Assembly: GCA_013821865.1 (NCBI GenBank)
Contig: PNJM01000116.1
Span: 1 to 8,040 of the forward strand
Length of the DNA stretch: 8,040 nt
Direction: 5' to 3'
From: Rhodocyclaceae bacterium
GTDB lineage: Bacteria; Pseudomonadota; Gammaproteobacteria; Burkholderiales; Rhodocyclaceae
Position numbers and translations under genes: made by a program. The notes beneath the pieces are model-generated. The model made no database searches. It saw only the letters and a program-made list of their open reading frames with translations, and was not told where the DNA came from. Positions 5,577 to 8,040 of this stretch are shown piece by piece. Position 1 is the first letter of the stretch. Each line of letters starts with the position of its first letter.

Positions 5577-6646
5577 GCCAACAGCCACTCGAAAACCTCA
5601 ACATCGGGGCCTTTGACCTGATGCCCTCCCCCGAGGAAATCCACGCCCGCGTGCCGCTCTCCGAGAAGGCCTCGGACACCGTCCTCGCCGGCCGCGAGGC
5701 CATCAAGGCCATCCTCGACCGCAAGGACCCGCGCATTTTCATCGTCGTCGGCCCCTGCTCCATCCACGACCCGGTCGCCGGCTACGACTACGCCCAACGC
5801 CTGAAGAAGCTGGCCGACGAGGTGAGCGACACGCTGGTGCTCGTCATGCGCGTCTATTTCGAGAAGCCGCGCACCTCCACCGGCTGGAAGGGCTTCATCA
5901 ACGACCCCTACATGGACGACTCCTTCCACATCGAGGAAGGCATGGAGAAGGCGCGCGCCTTCCTGCTCAAGGTGAACGAGCTGGGACTGCCCGCCGGCAC
6001 CGAGGCGCTCGACCCGATCGCGCCGCAGTACCTGGGCGACCTCATCGCCTGGACGGCCATCGGCGCGCGCACCTCCGAATCGCAGACGCACCGCGAGATG
6101 TCGAGCGGCCTGTCCACCCCGGTCGGCTTCAAGAACGCCACCGACGGCGACATCATCCCCGCCATCAACGCCATCAAGTCGGCCTCCAGCCCGCACAGCT
6201 TCCTCGGCATCAACATGCAGGGGCGCTCCGCCATCGTGCGCACCCAGGGCAACCCCTACGGCCACGTCGTGCTGCGCGGCGGCGACGGGCGCTCGAACTT
6301 CGACACCGTCAGCGTCTGCATGGTCGAGCGCGCGCTGGCCAAGGCCAACATCAAGCAGAACATCGTGATCGACTGCTCGCACGCCAACTCGCTCAAGGAC
6401 CCGGCCCTGCAGCCGCTGGTCATGTCGGACTGCGTGCACCAGATCCGCGAGGGCAACCAGTCCATCGTCGGCCTGATGATCGAGAGCAACATCGAGGGTG
6501 GCAACCAGCCGATCCCCGAGGACCTCTCCAAGCTCAAGTACGGCTGCTCGGTGACCGACGCCTGCGTCGACTGGCCCACCACCGAAACCATGATCTGCAA
6601 GGCGCGGAATGTCCTGAAGGACATCCTCCCGCAACGGGACAAATGA
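5573..6646 (+). CDS. 3-deoxy-7-phosphoheptulonate (DAHP) synthase, type I
   Basis: This enzyme condenses phosphoenolpyruvate and erythrose 4-phosphate to DAHP, the first step of the shikimate pathway to aromatic amino acids, in the cytoplasm. The product has 357 residues, close to E. coli AroG (350). Family motifs run in order: GPCSIHDP (60-67), RVYFEKPRTSTGWKGF, AIGARTSESQTHRE, GLSTPVGFKN, IDCSHANS and MIESNIEGGNQ. The divalent metal ligands expected for the family are present as Cys62, His270, Glu304 and Asp329 (E. coli AroG 61, 268, 302, 326). It belongs to the AroF/AroG/AroH group. INMQGRSAIVRTQGNPYGH looks more like AroF/AroH than AroG, but I cannot tell which amino acid inhibits it, so I give no gene symbol. 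The ATG lies in the mfd stop (ATGA), with no strong ribosome binding site of its own, which suggests translational coupling. No leader peptide or attenuator is visible. Confidence 0.95.
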   Translation: MSQQPLENLNIGAFDLMPSPEEIHARVPLSEKASDTVLAGREAIKAILDRKDPRIFIVVGPCSIHDPVAGYDYAQRLKKLADEVSDTLVLVMRVYFEKPRTSTGWKGFINDPYMDDSFHIEEGMEKARAFLLKVNELGLPAGTEALDPIAPQYLGDLIAWTAIGARTSESQTHREMSSGLSTPVGFKNATDGDIIPAINAIKSASSPHSFLGINMQGRSAIVRTQGNPYGHVVLRGGDGRSNFDTVSVCMVERALAKANIKQNIVIDCSHANSLKDPALQPLVMSDCVHQIREGNQSIVGLMIESNIEGGNQPIPEDLSKLKYGCSVTDACVDWPTTETMICKARNVLKDILPQRDK

Positions 6647-6680
6647 ACGCCCATTCGCAATCAAGAACAGAAAAAATATC

Positions 6681-7922
6681 ATGCATCTGATCCGCCCCTT
6701 CGCCGGCCTGCGCCCGGCTCCCGGTCGCGCAGCCGAAGTCGCCGCTCCACCCTACGACGTTTTATCCGCGGATGAAGCGCGCATGCGCGCCGCCGGAAAG
6801 CCCTGGAGCTTCCTGCACATCTCCAAGGCGGAGATCGACCTGCCGCCGGAGACCGACCATTACTCGCCGCAGGTATACGCCAAGTCGCGCGAGAACTTCG
6901 ACCGCATGATCGCGGCCGGCGTCCTGCGCCGCGACGACGCGCCCTGCTACTACGCCTACCGGCTCACCATGGGCGAACACCGGCAGACCGGCCTCGTTGC
7001 CGCCGCCTCGGTGGCGGACTACGACACCAACCGCATCCGCAAGCACGAGTTCACGCGCCCCGACAAGGAGGACGACCGCGTGCGGCAGATCGACGCCCTC
7101 AACGCGCAGACCGGCCCGGTGCTGCTCGCCTACCCGGCGGCGCCGGAGGTCGACGCGATCCTCGCCCGCGCTTCGGCGGGAACGCCCGATGCCGATGTGA
7201 CGGCCGACGACGGCATCGCCCACGCCATCTGGGTGATCCGCGACGCGGCGGACATCGAGCGGCTGACCGCGGCTTTCGACGCCATGCCCGCGCTGTACAT
7301 CGCCGACGGCCACCACCGCTCGGCGGCGGCGTCGCGCGTGGCGGCGCACCGCCATGCCTTCAACCCGAAGCACACCGGCGACGAGGACTACAACTACTTC
7401 CTGTCCGTGATCTTTCCGCACCACCAGATGCGCATCATGGATTACAACCGGGTGGTGAAGGATCTCAACCGCCTGACCGAGGAGGAATTTCTCGCCGGCG
7501 TCGGCGAGCGCTTCACCATCGAAGCGAGCCCCTCGCGCGTGAAGCCGGCGCAGGTCGGCGAATACGGCCTCTACCTGCATGGCAAATGGCATCGCCTGAC
7601 GATCCGCCCGGAACTGATCCCGGCGGACGACCCGGTCGCACGTCTCGACGTCAGCCTGCTCTCCGAACACCTGCTCGGCCCGGTGCTGGGCATCCGCGAC
7701 CTGCGCCGCGACAAGCGCATCGATTTCGTCGGCGGCATACGCGGCCTGGCGGAGCTGGAGCGGCGGGTGGACAGCGGCGAAATAGCAGCGGCCTTCGCCC
7801 TGCACCCCACCAGCATGGAAGACCTGATGGCGGTGGCCGACGCCGGCGAAGTCATGCCGCCGAAATCGACCTGGTTCGAGCCCAAGCTGGCCGACGGACT
7901 GGTATCGCACATGCTGGACTGA
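6681..7922 (+). CDS. DUF1015 family protein
   Basis: A 413-residue protein that I assign to DUF1015, a widespread family without an established function as far as I know. Characteristic segments are the N-terminal IRPFAGLRPAPG and APPYDVLSADEAR (residues 4-34), IRKHEFTRPDKEDDRV (119-134), QTGPVLLAY (143-151), LYIADGHHRSAAA (205-217) and a C-terminal MPPKSTWFEPK (392-402). There is no signal peptide or membrane segment, so it should be cytoplasmic. The DGHHR motif (209-213) resembles the GxxR-type motif of ParB/sulfiredoxin/SerK-fold proteins, which may hint at nucleotide or phosphate chemistry; this is inference only. It starts 34 bases after the DAHP synthase stop, without an obvious promoter or terminator between, so it is probably the third gene of the mfd transcript. 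The ribosome binding site is poor (AAGAACAG about 12-18 bases upstream). MHLIRPFAGLRP is a typical family N-terminus, which supports this start. The length is normal for the family. Confidence 0.88.
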   Translation: MHLIRPFAGLRPAPGRAAEVAAPPYDVLSADEARMRAAGKPWSFLHISKAEIDLPPETDHYSPQVYAKSRENFDRMIAAGVLRRDDAPCYYAYRLTMGEHRQTGLVAAASVADYDTNRIRKHEFTRPDKEDDRVRQIDALNAQTGPVLLAYPAAPEVDAILARASAGTPDADVTADDGIAHAIWVIRDAADIERLTAAFDAMPALYIADGHHRSAAASRVAAHRHAFNPKHTGDEDYNYFLSVIFPHHQMRIMDYNRVVKDLNRLTEEEFLAGVGERFTIEASPSRVKPAQVGEYGLYLHGKWHRLTIRPELIPADDPVARLDVSLLSEHLLGPVLGIRDLRRDKRIDFVGGIRGLAELERRVDSGEIAAAFALHPTSMEDLMAVADAGEVMPPKSTWFEPKLADGLVSHMLD

Positions 7923-7936
7923 ACGCTCCTCGCATA

Positions 7937-7970
7937 AAAACAAAGGCAGCCCGCGGGCTGCCTTTGTTTT
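7937..7970. terminator. Perfect palindromic rho-independent terminator, probably bidirectional
   Basis: AAAACAAAGGCAGCCCG (7937-7953) is followed directly by its exact reverse complement (7954-7970). The transcript would fold into a GC-rich hairpin (GGCAGCC stem, CGCG tip) with an A-rich upstream flank and a TTTGTTTT tail on the plus strand. The minus strand ends in a matching U-run (TTTTGTTTTTATG direction). It begins 14 bases after the DUF1015 stop and closes the mfd-DAHP synthase-DUF1015 unit. It could also end a convergent gene from the right. Confidence 0.93.
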
Positions 7971-7975
7971 GAGAT

Positions 7976-8040
7976 TCATCCGACTTTCGTGTGGGTCACG
8001 GCGGCCGGATATAGGTTGAGACCACCGCAATGGAAATAGA
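7976..8040 (-). CDS. Possible C-terminal end of a convergent gene, partial at right edge
   Basis: On the minus strand a frame enters from the right edge and reads YFHCGGLNLYPAAVTHTKVG, then stops at TGA 7978-7976, six bases before the terminator palindrome. That position is just where a convergent gene sharing the terminator should end. Only 20 residues are visible and I do not recognise them. Another minus frame stops at 7998-7996, so the choice of frame rests mainly on closeness to the terminator. On the other strand an ATG at 8030 could instead start a rightward gene, but no good ribosome binding site precedes it. Confidence 0.28.
   Translation of the reverse strand, partial: YFHCGGLNLYPAAVTHTKVG

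Noticed and set aside
5438..6682. A 414-codon minus-strand open frame opposite the DAHP synthase
   Set aside because: It is an antisense shadow of a confidently recognised enzyme, with low-complexity Asp/Val/Gly/His composition and no motif.
6762..8030. A 422-codon minus-strand open frame opposite the DUF1015 gene, running through the terminator
   Set aside because: It crosses the perfect terminator palindrome and mirrors a family protein with conserved motifs on the plus strand.

Overview
The window is GC-rich chromosomal DNA. Its gene content, codon bias and an RPE-like short palindrome suggest a betaproteobacterium, perhaps of the Rhodocyclales; this is an inference from sequence style, not a database match. 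Most of the window is ordinary housekeeping sequence. I found no CRISPR array, tRNA, rRNA, insertion sequence or convincing new multi-gene system. The least ordinary part is the first 1.1 kb.

Minus strand, 1962 down to 1. A probable promoter near 2033-2061 would drive a COG1926-type phosphoribosyltransferase (1327-1962). It overlaps by 4 bases (ATGA) a 66-residue lipoprotein (1130-1330). Next comes the remnant of a small cupin gene (871-1115), which has a frame break near its start and has lost the central metal-binding part of its barrel. It overlaps by 17 bases the beginning of an SNF2-type helicase reading frame that runs off the left edge. The helicase has intact Walker A and DEAH motifs, but its N-terminus is frame-shifted and does not look like the family's usual Q-motif region. 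This stretch is either a zone of gene decay and rearrangement or an area of poor sequence quality.

Divergent intergenic region, 1963-2117. It holds an RPE-like palindrome (1986-2010), a consensus TATAAT box for the rightward genes (2073-2078) and a weaker leftward promoter candidate.

Plus strand, 2118-7922. A full-length mfd (transcription-repair coupling factor) overlaps by 4 bases (ATGA) a type I DAHP synthase, the first enzyme of the shikimate pathway. After 34 bases follows a DUF1015 protein carrying a DGHHR motif. The unit ends in a perfect 34-base palindromic terminator (7937-7970). The spacing argues for one transcript, although DNA repair and aromatic amino acid synthesis have no obvious functional tie. 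A short open frame entering from the right edge on the minus strand (7976-8040) may be the end of a convergent gene sharing that terminator.
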